From assembly GCA_944372095.1 (NCBI GenBank), contig CALVYG010000008.1, positions 1 through 52,866 on the forward strand: DNA of 52,866 bases, written 5' to 3'. Under the pieces are notes generated by a model. That model made no database searches, had not been told where the DNA came from, and saw nothing but the letters and a program-made list of their open reading frames with translations. Position 1 is the stretch's first letter. Each line of letters opens with the position of its first letter. A program made the position numbers and the translations under genes. This DNA comes from an uncultured Clostridia bacterium. Its GTDB lineage: Bacteria > Bacillota > Clostridia > Christensenellales > DTU072. Of this stretch, positions 52,792 through 52,866 are shown one piece after another.

Positions 52792-52866
52792 TGAATTGTC
52801 AAACTAAGTGCAACACCCAGAGAGATTTAGTTCAAACAAATCTTGTGGTGTATGGTAATGTAAAAC
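52792..52866. mobile_element. Terminal remnant of an insertion sequence (right window edge)
   Basis: TGAATT (52792-52797), TAAGTGCAAC (52805-52814) and the block 52829-52849 are the reverse complement of the elements at 1-73, in the same order but spaced 35 instead of 40 nt apart. The IS body would lie to the right of the window. Confidence 0.5.

Overview
The window looks like a piece of an anaerobic, Gram-positive Clostridia-type chromosome (Bacillota), probably from an uncultured gut or rumen lineage. The reasons are an Rnf complex with ApbE, an oxygen-sensitive class III ribonucleotide reductase with its radical-SAM activase, a type III glutamine synthetase, several single-membrane lipoproteins with N-terminal lipoboxes, and a Tn4451-like serine recombinase element. 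I cannot name a genus from sequence alone. I see no tRNA, rRNA or CRISPR array.

Layout. Positions 1-2.4 kb hold minus-strand genes: an HMA metal-binding protein, rlmI-like and trmB-like methyltransferases, and a class I aminotransferase (to 3.5 kb). From 3.66 to 8.0 kb on the plus strand come a DUF4422 protein and a heterodimeric ABC exporter pair with one degenerate and one canonical ATP site. From 8.04 to 22.52 kb there is an integrated mobile element of about 14.5 kb. It has an XRE regulator, an operon of an ASCH-PIN-GNAT-ASCH/EVE-like fusion protein, a stand-alone ASCH protein, an HNH protein and type I restriction-modification hsdM-hsdS-hsdR, then an oriT-like region, a MobV relaxase, a small RHH-like protein, a TnpW-like protein and a large serine recombinase. 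Removing the element rebuilds a perfect bidirectional terminator between the ABC exporter and the convergent glutamine synthetase gene, which fixes its borders.

From 22.5 to 27.6 kb are type III glutamine synthetase (minus) and, divergently, a polar amino-acid ABC transporter. Its binding protein appears circularly permuted and its ATPase carries a long charged insertion. From 27.8 to 35.05 kb lies one tightly packed operon: apbE, a NusG-domain-II protein, a Gx-type membrane protein and rnfCDGEAB. Then come a small XRE regulator with a divergent SHOCT membrane protein, and trxB, nrdD (with a fused C-terminal redoxin) and nrdG on the minus strand. From 40.7 kb on the plus strand are a GlfT2-like glycosyltransferase, a 0.65-kb cluster of palindromic repeats, a cyclophilin, a HAD-IIA phosphatase, a membrane protein of unknown function, a DUF6273 lipoprotein, a cofactor-independent phosphoglycerate mutase, a short alanyl-tRNA synthetase, an unknown lipoprotein and a shortened RACo-like ferredoxin/ASKHA protein.

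The two extreme ends of the window carry the same short sequence in opposite orientation. It looks like the outer part of an insertion sequence, so the window may be a contig that stopped at two IS copies. Working together, Rnf (ion-motive ferredoxin:NAD oxidoreductase) with its FMN-transferase, the anaerobic NrdDG with TrxB, and the nitrogen genes form an ordinary anaerobic core. The novelty is in the mobile element cargo, the rearranged amino-acid transporter, non-ATG starts in the mobilisation genes, and several regulatory repeats.
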